Assembly (NCBI GenBank): GCA_013314755.1
Contig: JABUFA010000013.1
Location: forward strand, 30,808 to 94,807
Direction: 5' to 3'
Length of the DNA: 64,000 nucleotides
From: Chthonomonadia bacterium
GTDB taxonomy: Bacteria > Armatimonadota > HRBIN16
Within the stretch, counting starts at the first letter, position 1; each line of letters opens with the position of its first letter. Shown in pieces: positions 1 through 7,857 of the stretch. The translations under genes were made by a program, and so were the position numbers. The notes under the pieces are model-generated. The model saw only the letters and a list, made by a program, of their open reading frames with translations. It ran no database searches and had not been told where the DNA came from.

Positions 1-1393
1 ACAGAGAGGCATCAAGCCAGTCCGAACCGTGTATCGCCACCAGAAGGTGCGACGCCTGCCAGCAAAGGTACAGGTCTGCTACAGGAGAGTCGCTGTCCGG
101 CTGTATCCATGATGCCTCTCTGTCCCATAGGTGCAATCCCTCCATCGCCTGCTTCTTTGCAGGAGGAACAGATTGAGGCTCTGGTTGTGAAACGAAAGCT
201 GCCTCGGTGTGCAGGTGGTTGACCGATACGCTCTGAAACCCGGTGGTCAGCTCCTCGTAAGGCTGATTATGGATGTCCACCAGCCCCATGTTGTAGTTCT
301 CGCCGTCTCCACGCCCAAAAGTTGGCTCGTCGTAGTACTGGAACCAGTGCGCGCCTATCACATACGGGCGACGCACGTAGTCTATCAGATTGATGCGTGC
401 CCCCTCGGCACGTTCGTGCTGGGTTTGTACGGTTGGGAAATTGGTCTCGGGTGGACTGTTGCGGTTGCCGCTGCGGTTCTCATGCGCGCAGAAGTAGAAC
501 TCGGTGATAAGCACAGGCTTGCCTGTCAGACGGTGCAGGGTGTACAGGAAGTAGTGCGCGTTCGAACCGTCAATCCAGTCCGCACCGTGATTGGTGGAAA
601 CCACGTCCACGTATGGCGCCGAGGCACGTGCCACCTCCGGCGGATAAAAATCGTGGTAGCGGTCGCCCAGGATCAGGTGGTGACGGTCATAGCGACGAAT
701 GGAATCATGCATCAGTTTGTAGTAGCGTTTCGCCAGCAGTCCGACGAATCGGTTGATAACCACCATTCCCGCTCCTCCGGGGATCAGCGTAACCTGTTGA
801 ATATCCTCGAACCTCCTGGCGTCGCCGATGTCAAAGTCGTGGCGCATTCGCTGGATGTCGCCTTTGTAGTGCTGGCGAAGCAGTTTGATCAGCTCGCGTC
901 TGGTCGCGTTTTGCGCTGGCTGTTTGAGAAAATGCAGAAAGAGGCTGTCATCCCACCAGCCGAGCTCGTTATCGGTAAACCAGCCAAGTAGATGGGGGTC
1001 GTCTCGGTATGGAGCGGTCAGGTCGCGCACAATTTCATCCACCTGTTGTGCTGTCTGGGGGGCGAACATATCGTTCCATGGCATCCCCAGCCGTGAGCCA
1101 ACGTGCAGGACGACTGTATAAGGCATTGCCTTCTTCCAGTGCGTGCGCAGTGTGTCTACGTCGCTCCATCCGCCGATGGTGTTGAATCCCCACTGGCGCA
1201 GACGAGCGAGGGTATCCTCTGTCCATTGTGCAGGGTGCGCATAGAAGCGCATGGCGCAATAGGCTGGGTTCTTCTCAGAGTACCGGGACTCGCCCATGTT
1301 TACGCAGTTAACGCCCAGTGAGAAGAACCGCTCGCCCTGAGGGGAAAGAAACCACCATATCCCTTTATGCTGGGTGACGCGGTAGAAAGACAT
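1..1393 (-). CDS. clan-A glycoside hydrolase (agarase/GH42-like), 3' end outside window
   Basis: This gene reads leftward and is open through the window edge; 464 codons are visible. The start ATG (1391-1393) follows an AGGAGGTG ribosome-binding site. The protein begins MSFYRVTQHKGIWWFLSPQG and looks like a (beta/alpha)8 clan-A hydrolase. The likely acid/base is E143 in WFTDNELGWW and the likely nucleophile E298 in KPVLITEFYF. After about residue 390 a second domain seems to begin. There is no obvious signal peptide. It lies 61 nt downstream of the small membrane protein and probably belongs to the LacI-controlled operon starting at 2608. Beta-agarase-like or GH42-like beta-galactosidase is the best guess; the substrate is unknown. 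Confidence 0.75.
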   Translation of the reverse strand, partial: MSFYRVTQHKGIWWFLSPQGERFFSLGVNCVNMGESRYSEKNPAYCAMRFYAHPAQWTEDTLARLRQWGFNTIGGWSDVDTLRTHWKKAMPYTVVLHVGSRLGMPWNDMFAPQTAQQVDEIVRDLTAPYRDDPHLLGWFTDNELGWWDDSLFLHFLKQPAQNATRRELIKLLRQHYKGDIQRMRHDFDIGDARRFEDIQQVTLIPGGAGMVVINRFVGLLAKRYYKLMHDSIRRYDRHHLILGDRYHDFYPPEVARASAPYVDVVSTNHGADWIDGSNAHYFLYTLHRLTGKPVLITEFYFCAHENRSGNRNSPPETNFPTVQTQHERAEGARINLIDYVRRPYVIGAHWFQYYDEPTFGRGDGENYNMGLVDIHNQPYEELTTGFQSVSVNHLHTEAAFVSQPEPQSVPPAKKQAMEGLHLWDREASWIQPDSDSPVADLYLCWQASHLLVAIHGSDWLDASL

Positions 1394-1454
1394 CGGCACC
1401 TCCTCTTGAGAGTGGCGGAAGGCACGGCAGCCGCACCTTCCGCCGCTGTGTATC

Positions 1455-1757
1455 TCAGCGTGCTGGTCTGCCAGCTTGCTGGGAAGCCGGAGCCTGTCGG
1501 GACGCTCCCCACAACAGCATCCGCGCCGATTGTTCGTTGCCGTATGCCAGTTCGTTGACCAGGAACTGCTTCTCCTCGGGCGTGAGTTTGTTCCAGTCGC
1601 CTCCGGTGCGCCGGGCAATCTCGTGCAGGCGGTCAGCTTGCTGCACCTGCTCTGTGGACAGCCCACCCGAGGCATTGGAGCAGGCACGCAGATTCACCAC
1701 GACCGCCACCCCTGCAAGCACGATTATCAGCACGATGAGCGGTAGACGTGATTTCAT
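1455..1757 (-). CDS. small single-helix membrane protein of the prepilin cassette
   Basis: A 100-residue protein with a basic N-terminus (MKSR), one transmembrane helix (about residues 5-23) and a soluble tail. The tail contains GGDWNKLTPEEKQFLV, closely matched by GDFSKLSPEDQMRVQ in the small protein at 28090-28398. The ATG at 1755-1757 with upstream GGAGAG is preferred over an in-frame start further upstream, which would add a hydrophilic stretch overlapping the prepilin gene. It follows the DUF1559 gene by 17 nt and precedes the glycoside hydrolase. The function is unknown. Three such proteins in this window, each beside a DUF1559 prepilin, suggest a membrane partner of the prepilin. Confidence 0.75.
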   Translation of the reverse strand: MKSRLPLIVLIIVLAGVAVVVNLRACSNASGGLSTEQVQQADRLHEIARRTGGDWNKLTPEEKQFLVNELAYGNEQSARMLLWGASRQAPASQQAGRPAR

Positions 1758-1774
1758 GGTTCGCTCTCCATCTG

Positions 1775-2608
1775 TCACGGCGCGTTGATTAACCAGCGTT
1801 TGGCGTCCAGCATCGCTGCCGGCTGCAGCCACTTGGTATGCCCGTCCGCAAACGCCACATTCGAACCGCCGCTATGTTTGCGCCACGCGCGATTCAGTCG
1901 CTCGTTGTAGTCACCCGGCGGGGCGGGGAGAACAATCAGGTTGACCAGCCAGTCCGCGGAGACCATCGCCTCCGTGCCCCAGCACCAGTCCACCTCTGTG
2001 TTCGCGTAGGTTGGGCTACCACACCACCAGTCGTTCACGTTGGTAAGTCCCTCTACCAGCATGAAGATTTCGGCGGGGGTGGGCACGGCGGCGAGGGCAG
2101 TTGCTGTTTCGGGCGCACCATAGGTAGAGCCCACGGTAATCACTCCCTGCCCGTTGGGCACACCGAAATGGCTGGGATTCCAGAAGGAATTGGCATGAAA
2201 GGCGTTGGGCATGTAGGAAAGGATGCCTGGTTGCCGGTCGGTACCTGCAAAAGCAGAAATGATGCCGGCGTCTACTGTGCCTGCATCAGAGGTGCATCGG
2301 TAGATGTCGCGGTTCTTCAGGTAAGGACCGACACAGCGCACACTGGACCAGATGTAGTGATTGGCGGGCCACTCGCCCCAGCGGTTCTGGTCCACGAACT
2401 CGTTTTTGGGGAAGGTCTCATCGTAGTCCTGGGTGTACATCAACACGCCGAGCGCGAGCTGTTTGAGGTTGCTCAAGCAGCCCGTTTGGCGAGCCTTCTC
2501 GCGTGCCTGGGCGAATACTGGGAACAGTATCGCTGCCAGTATTGCAATAATCGCAATCACGACGAGGAGCTCAATGAGCGTGAACGCGCTTTTCCTGGAC
2601 GTGACCAT
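1775..2608 (-). CDS. DUF1559 prepilin-type protein (H-X9-DG family)
   Basis: A 277-residue protein with a type IV prepilin leader (short basic MVTSRKSA, then [19 protein letters not shown]), a conserved [17 protein letters not shown] helix, a central globular region and the C-terminal H-X9-DG motif ([13 protein letters not shown]). Prepilin peptidase is expected to cut before the Phe. Proteins of this family are abundant in Planctomycetes and Armatimonadota and their role is not established. The start has an AAGGAGG site. A consensus promoter with an overlapping LacI-type operator lies immediately upstream, so the gene is probably induced when the neighbouring repressor binds a sugar. It heads an operon with the small membrane protein and the glycoside hydrolase. 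Confidence 0.9.
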   Translation of the reverse strand: MVTSRKSAFTLIELLVVIAIIAILAAILFPVFAQAREKARQTGCLSNLKQLALGVLMYTQDYDETFPKNEFVDQNRWGEWPANHYIWSSVRCVGPYLKNRDIYRCTSDAGTVDAGIISAFAGTDRQPGILSYMPNAFHANSFWNPSHFGVPNGQGVITVGSTYGAPETATALAAVPTPAEIFMLVEGLTNVNDWWCGSPTYANTEVDWCWGTEAMVSADWLVNLIVLPAPPGDYNERLNRAWRKHSGGSNVAFADGHTKWLQPAAMLDAKRWLINAP

Positions 2609-2622
2609 CGGAAGACGCCTCC

Positions 2623-2675
2623 TTGATAAATCGTTTTATCAATTCGAGTATAGCACTCCATGCCAGAATTGTCAA
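2623..2675 (-). promoter_or_regulatory. sigma-70 promoter with LacI-type operator for the prepilin-GH operon
   Basis: On the minus strand TTGACA (complement of 2670-2675), a 17-nt spacer and TATACT (complement of 2647-2652) form a near-perfect promoter. Just downstream, 2623-2642 is a dyad with TTGATAAA and TTTATCAA arms around a TCGT centre. It covers the expected transcription start and ends at the ribosome-binding site. A related dyad precedes the LacI gene at 3774-3791. That the LacI protein binds both is inferred. Confidence 0.8.
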
Positions 2676-2704
2676 TCGGTTTTTCGCACAAACCGCGCAA
2701 AAAA

Positions 2705-3751
2705 TTACGAGGATTCTTTCGGTGGCGGAGCGGTGGATTGCCGCACGGTCAGGTGTACCGGTAACGTGTACTGTCTCTGGGCTACTTCGCGCCCCTCCAC
2801 CAGCGCAATCAGCACCTGCGCGGCGAGTTTGCCCATCTCGTAGATGGGCATGTGCACACTGGTCAGCGGGGGATTGGTCATCGAAGCGAACCAGGTATCA
2901 TCATAGCCCACAACGGACATCTGCTCGGGGACAGGTATCCCCTGCTCGCGCAGTGCCCTGATGACTCCCTCGGCGCATAAATCGTTGGCGGCGAAGATAG
3001 CGGTGGGGCGTTTGTGCTTCGGCAGCTGCAGGATGCGCTGAGTGGCGGAGTAGCCATCTTTCCAGTCGAATCCCGCCTGCACCATCCATTCCGGCTCGGG
3101 TTGCAGCCCTGCCTGCTCCATTGCCTTCAGGTAGCCCTGCAGACGCGGCTGGGCGGTGGACACCTTCGGGTCGCCGACAAAATGGGCGATACGGGTATGT
3201 CCGAGCTCTATCAGATGCTGGGTGGCAAGGAATCCGCCATGCTGGTCGTCGGCGTTGATGGTGCAGACCTGTTTGTTTTCGGTGGCGTATACCACCGCTA
3301 CCGCCGGAAACTTCACCTCCTGACAGCGTGCAATCACCGAGCTGTTCGGGCTGGGGAGCACCAGTATCAGCCCGTCCACACGCGGGTCGAGCAACATTTT
3401 TTCATCCGCCGCGTTCCAGTCGTTGCCCACTGCGGTGTGGAGCATTAGGTTATAGCCCTCGTTCACCACCTCTTCGAACACGCCGCTCATTATCTGGTCA
3501 GAAAACGGATTACGGTCGATGAACGCGCGCGAGTAGGGAAATACCAGCCCCAGCACGCCCGTCCTGCCGGTGACCAGACTGCGTGCGAGCGGGTTGGGAG
3601 CGTAGCCCAGCTGTTTCGCCGCTTCCAGGATACGCTGGCGGGTTGCCTCGCTGACACGGATGCGCCGACCGGCGGTGTTGTTTAACACTGCCGACACCGC
3701 GCTGACGGAAGTGCCCGCAAGTTTTGCCACATCACGAATGGTAACAGCCAT
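2705..3751 (-). CDS. LacI-family transcriptional repressor
   Basis: A 348-residue repressor. The N-terminal LacI helix-turn-helix (VTIRDVAKLAGTSVSAVSAV) is followed by the hinge helix region (NPLARSLVTGRTGVLGLVFP) and a periplasmic-binding-protein-like sugar-sensing domain. The ATG at 3749-3751 is chosen because AGGAGAT precedes it and the HTH begins right after; an upstream in-frame ATG would lie in the operator. The gene is upstream of and codirectional with the prepilin-GH operon. Matching dyads at 2623-2642 and 3774-3791 indicate control of that operon and of itself. The ligand is unknown but is probably a product of the adjacent glycoside hydrolase. Confidence 0.92.
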   Translation of the reverse strand: MAVTIRDVAKLAGTSVSAVSAVLNNTAGRRIRVSEATRQRILEAAKQLGYAPNPLARSLVTGRTGVLGLVFPYSRAFIDRNPFSDQIMSGVFEEVVNEGYNLMLHTAVGNDWNAADEKMLLDPRVDGLILVLPSPNSSVIARCQEVKFPAVAVVYATENKQVCTINADDQHGGFLATQHLIELGHTRIAHFVGDPKVSTAQPRLQGYLKAMEQAGLQPEPEWMVQAGFDWKDGYSATQRILQLPKHKRPTAIFAANDLCAEGVIRALREQGIPVPEQMSVVGYDDTWFASMTNPPLTSVHMPIYEMGKLAAQVLIALVEGREVAQRQYTLPVHLTVRQSTAPPPKESS

Positions 3752-3773
3752 AGGCAATCTCCTGTTTCTATAG

Positions 3774-3812
3774 TGATAAAACATTTTATCATAACTTTCT
3801 GCCGGTGGTCAA
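3774..3812 (-). promoter_or_regulatory. autoregulatory promoter/operator of the LacI gene
   Basis: On the minus strand TTGACC (complement of 3807-3812), an 18-nt spacer and TAAAAT (complement of 3783-3788). The -10 lies inside a dyad, TGATAAAA / TTTTATCA around CA (3774-3791), which resembles the dyad before the prepilin gene. This fits negative autoregulation; binding has not been shown. Confidence 0.65.
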
Positions 3813-3924
3813 CAGGCTCTTGTTGGTGCCTTTGAGAGAAAGGTGCAACCTGTTCTGCTTGACAGGTGTCAGTAGAGGTGATAGCGTATAGATACAGTGT
3901 GCCTTTTGCTCAGGAGGGTGAAAT

Positions 3925-5139
3925 ATGTGGCGTGTGCTGCTGGTCGCCCTGTGGGTGAGTACGGGGCTTTGCTCGGCAGATACGGCGCAGAGGGTCAGCC
4001 TGCGCTACTACCTTGCTCCGACGCTGGAGGTTCCGGTCTACACGTCGGGACAGCGGATGGAGCCAGCCACAAAGCCCGCGGAGCGTTTGCGGAAACAGCC
4101 AGCGTATCGCTCCCGAAAACCGGTTTACCTCTCCGCACGAGTCGGCACGGGCGCCGATAACCTATTCACGTTCGTACTGGACGAGTCGCGAGGCACCGGC
4201 AAAGGTTATGACCTGCTCTACGCGGATACCAACAACAACGAGGACCTCGCCGATGAACGCCCCATCCGCGCGATATACCTTCGGGACGCCTTTGCCTTCG
4301 GTCCGATTCCCCTGCACATAGAGGTCAACGGCAAACGCCAGCTCTACCATGCGATGGTGAAGATGGGGCAGATGGGACCCAGCGCCTGTCGGCTGAACAG
4401 CGCATGCTATACGCTGGGCACGATGTCCCTGAACGGCAAGCGATACCCGGTGGCGCTGGTGGACGAAAACGCCAGCGGACTGTTCAACGATATGCCCGAC
4501 CTTGAACGCAGTGACCGGGTCACCGGAGACCTCCTGCTGATAGACTTCAACGGAAACGGACAGTTTGACCGGGAGTATCCGGTGTCTGATGAGGTGCTGG
4601 CTGGCGCGGCTCGCTTCATGCTGGGAGGGAAGCTATACCGGGTGCAGAAGCGGGCAGACGGTCTGGCGATAACCGTAAGCCCGGACAACACGCCGCTGGT
4701 AGAGGTACGCTCCGACTTCGCGCAGTTTCGCCTGTCGCTGGTTAACGAGCTGGGTGTGCTGTCGGTGCACGCTACGACGGGCGTCGCGCAAGTACCCGCA
4801 GGCAGGTACGGCGTGCTGAGCTGGGTGGTGCAGAAGCGGGACGAGTCGGGCAGGTTGTGGCGGATACAGGGGGGCTATAATGCCACCATGCCAAAGCCGC
4901 CTTCGCTGGATGTTAAACCCGATGCTCCCGTTCGCTTTGGACTCAGTTCACCTCTGAAGGCAGGCGTGCAGGTTGACCGGATAGGCGAAGGATATCTTTT
5001 CACGCTCCAGTTCACCACCGCCGCCGGCGAGCAGATATCCGACCTCACGGTGGACGCCTCGCGACCACCACAGCCCATTCTGCGCCTGCTGGATGCCGAT
5101 GGAAAAGAGCTGGCGGTGCTGAAGTTTGAGTACGGTTGA
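3925..5139 (+). CDS. exported protein of unknown function, probably truncated by an in-frame TGA
   Basis: 404 residues up to TGA 5137-5139. AGGAGG precedes the ATG, and an N-terminal signal peptide (MWRVLLVALWVSTGLCSA) indicates export. Two Asp/Asn-rich calcium-loop-like stretches occur (YADTNNNEDLADE and IDFNGNGQFDREY), like those in dockerin or thrombospondin-type loops. No family was recognised. After the TGA the same frame stays open for 41 further codons with protein-like content (GFTCSLSWRAPHDWKGKK, then ITLVPVMDAGPFEVASETVE). It ends at TAA 5263-5265, three bases before the next gene's ribosome-binding site. The intact gene was therefore probably 3925-5265 (446 residues); TGA may replace a Cys codon. 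A TTGACA at 3859-3864 may be part of its promoter. Confidence 0.75.
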   Translation: MWRVLLVALWVSTGLCSADTAQRVSLRYYLAPTLEVPVYTSGQRMEPATKPAERLRKQPAYRSRKPVYLSARVGTGADNLFTFVLDESRGTGKGYDLLYADTNNNEDLADERPIRAIYLRDAFAFGPIPLHIEVNGKRQLYHAMVKMGQMGPSACRLNSACYTLGTMSLNGKRYPVALVDENASGLFNDMPDLERSDRVTGDLLLIDFNGNGQFDREYPVSDEVLAGAARFMLGGKLYRVQKRADGLAITVSPDNTPLVEVRSDFAQFRLSLVNELGVLSVHATTGVAQVPAGRYGVLSWVVQKRDESGRLWRIQGGYNATMPKPPSLDVKPDAPVRFGLSSPLKAGVQVDRIGEGYLFTLQFTTAAGEQISDLTVDASRPPQPILRLLDADGKELAVLKFEYG

Positions 5140-5281
5140 GGGTTTACCTGTTCGCTCTCGTGGAGAGCGCCGCACGACTGGAAGGGCAAGAAGATAACCC
5201 TTGTGCCAGTAATGGACGCGGGACCTTTCGAGGTCGCATCGGAAACGGTTGAACTGACTCTGTAATCAGGAGGTCATGCAC

Positions 5282-7612
5282 ATGCTTCGCACGGTATGGG
5301 TTGCCCTGCTGATGGCGATGGTGACTGCCTGCCAAGCCCAGCAAGAGCAGATAACCTTCGCGGGCAAAGTGACCACCCCGGAGGGGAAGTCTGTTGGCGG
5401 GGCGGAAGTTGTGCTGTATGCCGCTCAGTGGGACGATATCTGGCTGAAGATGCGCACTCCCATATTGCAAAGGGTCAAAACCAGCGAAGGCGGGACGTTT
5501 GAGGTATCTCACGAGCGCGGTAAGTATCGGGAGTGGACGATTCTCGTGTTCAAGCCCGGCTACGGCGTGTGGGTGAGGCGATTTGCCGAGAGCAAAACCG
5601 ACCTGAATATCTCCCTGCCCACTGCCTTGGCAGTGTCGGGCATCGTCACCGGCACACAGGGCAAGCCGCTGGCGGGGGTGAAGGTGCGTGTCCAAACCCT
5701 GATCGTACCTGGACTACCTATGAGTTTCAGTGAATGGTTCACCTGTCCGGATATTCCAGCCCTGTCTGCCGTTACCGACAACGCGGGCAGGTTTCGAATC
5801 GCTAATCTGCCTCCCGGTGCTCAGGCTCGCCTGCTGTTTTCTGCCCCGGGCTACGCGAGGGCGTCTGTAGATGCCAGAGCGGGGGCGCCACCGGTGACCG
5901 TTGCCCTGCCAAAGGAGGTAAGGATTACAGGAAGAGTGCTCCATGCTGATACCGGAAAAGGTGCGGAGGGCGTCGTTGTGCGCGCGGGAATGCCCTTCTC
6001 GCCTGTTTGGGAAAGTTACGAATTGCCTTCTGCCCGCACCGATGCCAGCGGCAGGTTTGTGCTGGCGCAGTTGCCGCCGGGAAAGCACATCGTTTGGGTG
6101 GACTTGCGCCTGACGAAGCCGAACCTTGTCGCCGCTCCGCAGAGCCTGCCGAAGACGGAGGAGGGCAAATCGCGCAGGTGTCCCGACTTTCTGCTGAAGC
6201 CGGGCATCCCCGTGAGTGGAACGGTGCGGGACGCTCAGACAGGACAGGGCGTTGCGGGGATACAGATAACCTCACAATATCGTCAAGTGAGCGTGGTACC
6301 GACAATTTGGGGACCGTCCACAACCTCCGCGCAGGATGGTACGTTTACTCTCTATCTGCCAGAGGGCGACTGGTCGGTGGATATCCAGTCCAGCAGGGGC
6401 TACAGCCGAGCCGACCAGGCGCAGGAAATCAGCCTGAAACGAGACAAGAATCCAACTGAGCTGCATTTTACCGTAGTCCGCACAGCACGCGCGATTCTGC
6501 ATGTGACGGACCCAAACGGCAACCCGCTGGACGAGATAATCGTGGAGAGTGCCGGTTTACTGAAAGCGCAGGAGAGAGGCGTTTTCGTGCTGGAACCGCT
6601 GGAACCCAATCAGAACCATAAACTTCGTGTAGTGGACAAACAGCAAACTCTGGGCGCAGAAATCGCCTTCACGCCGCAACCGGGGCAGGAGGTAGAGGTA
6701 ACCGTCACACTATCTCCGCTGTTAACCGTTTCAGGGCGGCTGGTGGACCGTAACCGGCGACCTGTTCAGCAAGCAGAGGTTGTACTAGTGCAAAGAGAGC
6801 AGCTCGGCAGAGCATGGATGATGATGCCCAGACTCACGGTGCCCGTCCAGCCTGACGGTCGGTTTGTGTTGCGCGTTCTGCCTGGGCGATACGCCTTCCT
6901 TTTTAGCAGTCTGGCCACAGCTCCACTCAGCCTGCCGGAGACGCCGATTGACACGGATAAGGACCTTGGCGAGATTGTGCTGGAGCCTGCTACAGGCTTT
7001 ATTGCAGGCAGAGTGTATAACGCCGATGGAGAGCCTGTGGCAGGGGCGTATGTCAGCGTATATGATGAGACGTTGTTGATTTCTAAGCAAGCAACAACAG
7101 ACAATCAGGGGCGCTACAGGGTAACGGGATTACCGGCTGGTAAGAAGATGATGGTTCAGATAACCGCGGAAGGTATGACAGGCTACCGTATTGATGTACC
7201 AGTAGGCTCGGTAGACGTCAACTTCGTGCTGACGCCATACCAGGTCCGGTTGCCGGAGGCGCGGCTGAAGCCGGGCAGTCCTGCGCCGCCGCTGTCCGGG
7301 CTTCGCGTGCTGTCTGGCAGGTCGCTTCCGCGCCTGAAGGGACAGGTGGTGTTACTGCAGTTCGCCTCTGCCTATAATCCGGCGGTGGAAGAACAGTCGC
7401 GCTGGCTTCGGAAACTGCAGGCTCGATATGCCTCGCGCGGTCTGCGCATTGTGGCTGTGTACGATGCTTCGCTCCCGTTGCCTCAACTGCAGGCATACCT
7501 GCGCGCCCAGCGGCTGCCTTATGTCGCCTGCACCGTGCCTCCGGGTGCGAAGCTGGGCTGGGATAGCGCGGTCTTTCGCGCGTATGGGGTACATTCGGTT
7601 CCCTCGCTTTAG
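5282..7612 (+). CDS. lipoprotein with repeated carboxypeptidase-regulatory-like domains and a thioredoxin-like C-terminus, cut by an in-frame TAG
   Basis: 776 residues to TAG 7610-7612. The ATG at 5282 lies 8 nt after AGGAGG and is preferred to the ATG at 5276, which is too close. A lipobox-like VTAC ends the signal peptide. Most of the protein is a series of beta-sandwich repeats of the CarboxypepD_reg type (for example ITGRVLHADTGKGAEGVVV and VSGRLVDRNRRPVQQAEVVL). From about residue 660 an AhpC/TlpA thioredoxin-like fold begins (LKGQVVLLQFASAYNPAVEE). No CxxC is visible, so redox activity is doubtful. The TAG interrupts a typical thioredoxin ending: GVHSVPSL, stop, LIDRAGRLRLIDAEPAEVE, to TAA 7691-7693. 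A Tyr codon is the likely original. It is probably co-transcribed with the preceding gene, which is interrupted in a similar way. Confidence 0.8.
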   Translation: MLRTVWVALLMAMVTACQAQQEQITFAGKVTTPEGKSVGGAEVVLYAAQWDDIWLKMRTPILQRVKTSEGGTFEVSHERGKYREWTILVFKPGYGVWVRRFAESKTDLNISLPTALAVSGIVTGTQGKPLAGVKVRVQTLIVPGLPMSFSEWFTCPDIPALSAVTDNAGRFRIANLPPGAQARLLFSAPGYARASVDARAGAPPVTVALPKEVRITGRVLHADTGKGAEGVVVRAGMPFSPVWESYELPSARTDASGRFVLAQLPPGKHIVWVDLRLTKPNLVAAPQSLPKTEEGKSRRCPDFLLKPGIPVSGTVRDAQTGQGVAGIQITSQYRQVSVVPTIWGPSTTSAQDGTFTLYLPEGDWSVDIQSSRGYSRADQAQEISLKRDKNPTELHFTVVRTARAILHVTDPNGNPLDEIIVESAGLLKAQERGVFVLEPLEPNQNHKLRVVDKQQTLGAEIAFTPQPGQEVEVTVTLSPLLTVSGRLVDRNRRPVQQAEVVLVQREQLGRAWMMMPRLTVPVQPDGRFVLRVLPGRYAFLFSSLATAPLSLPETPIDTDKDLGEIVLEPATGFIAGRVYNADGEPVAGAYVSVYDETLLISKQATTDNQGRYRVTGLPAGKKMMVQITAEGMTGYRIDVPVGSVDVNFVLTPYQVRLPEARLKPGSPAPPLSGLRVLSGRSLPRLKGQVVLLQFASAYNPAVEEQSRWLRKLQARYASRGLRIVAVYDASLPLPQLQAYLRAQRLPYVACTVPPGAKLGWDSAVFRAYGVHSVPSL

Positions 7613-7704
7613 CTGATAGACCGGGCGGGCAGACTGCGCCTGATTGACGCAGAACCCGCCGAGGTGGAAAGGGCATTGCAGAGGGTATTATAAGGTCGCA
7701 TATT

Positions 7705-7732
7705 GTAGGGGCACACGGCCGTGTGCCCCTAC
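7705..7732. repeat. 28-nt perfect palindrome, terminator-like
   Basis: GTAGGGGCACACGG is followed directly by its exact reverse complement. The palindrome lies 12 nt after the extended reading frame ends at 7693 and could fold into a strong hairpin, so it may end transcription of the two upstream genes. Its right arm is also the start of the 22-nt tandem repeat, so it may instead be part of a dispersed element. Confidence 0.6.
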
Positions 7733-7830
7733 CGAATGATGCGTGTGCCCCTACCGAATGATGCGTGTGCCCCTACCAAATGATGTCTGTGCCCCTACCG
7801 AATGATGCGTGTACCCCTAACACAACAACC
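7721..7830 (+). repeat. 22-nt tandem repeat, about five units
   Basis: Units of the form GTGTGCCCCTACCGAATGAT + GC repeat at 7721, 7743, 7765 and 7787. A decayed unit is at 7809 and a further partial match at 7831. Units differ by one to three bases, except the last. The array fills the space between the converging lipoprotein and topA genes and has no coding content that I can see. Confidence 0.85.
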
Positions 7831-7857
7831 CGTGTGACCCTATGTTGTACTTTGCAT

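Noticed and set aside
209..991. 260-codon plus-strand frame at the left end
   Set aside because: The minus strand holds a continuous glycoside hydrolase frame with start, ribosome-binding site and catalytic motifs; the plus frame is its shadow.
5137..5139. Selenocysteine at the TGA
   Set aside because: No SECIS-like hairpin was found right after the codon and no selenoprotein machinery is in view. The neighbouring gene has a similar interruption by TAG, which selenocysteine cannot explain.
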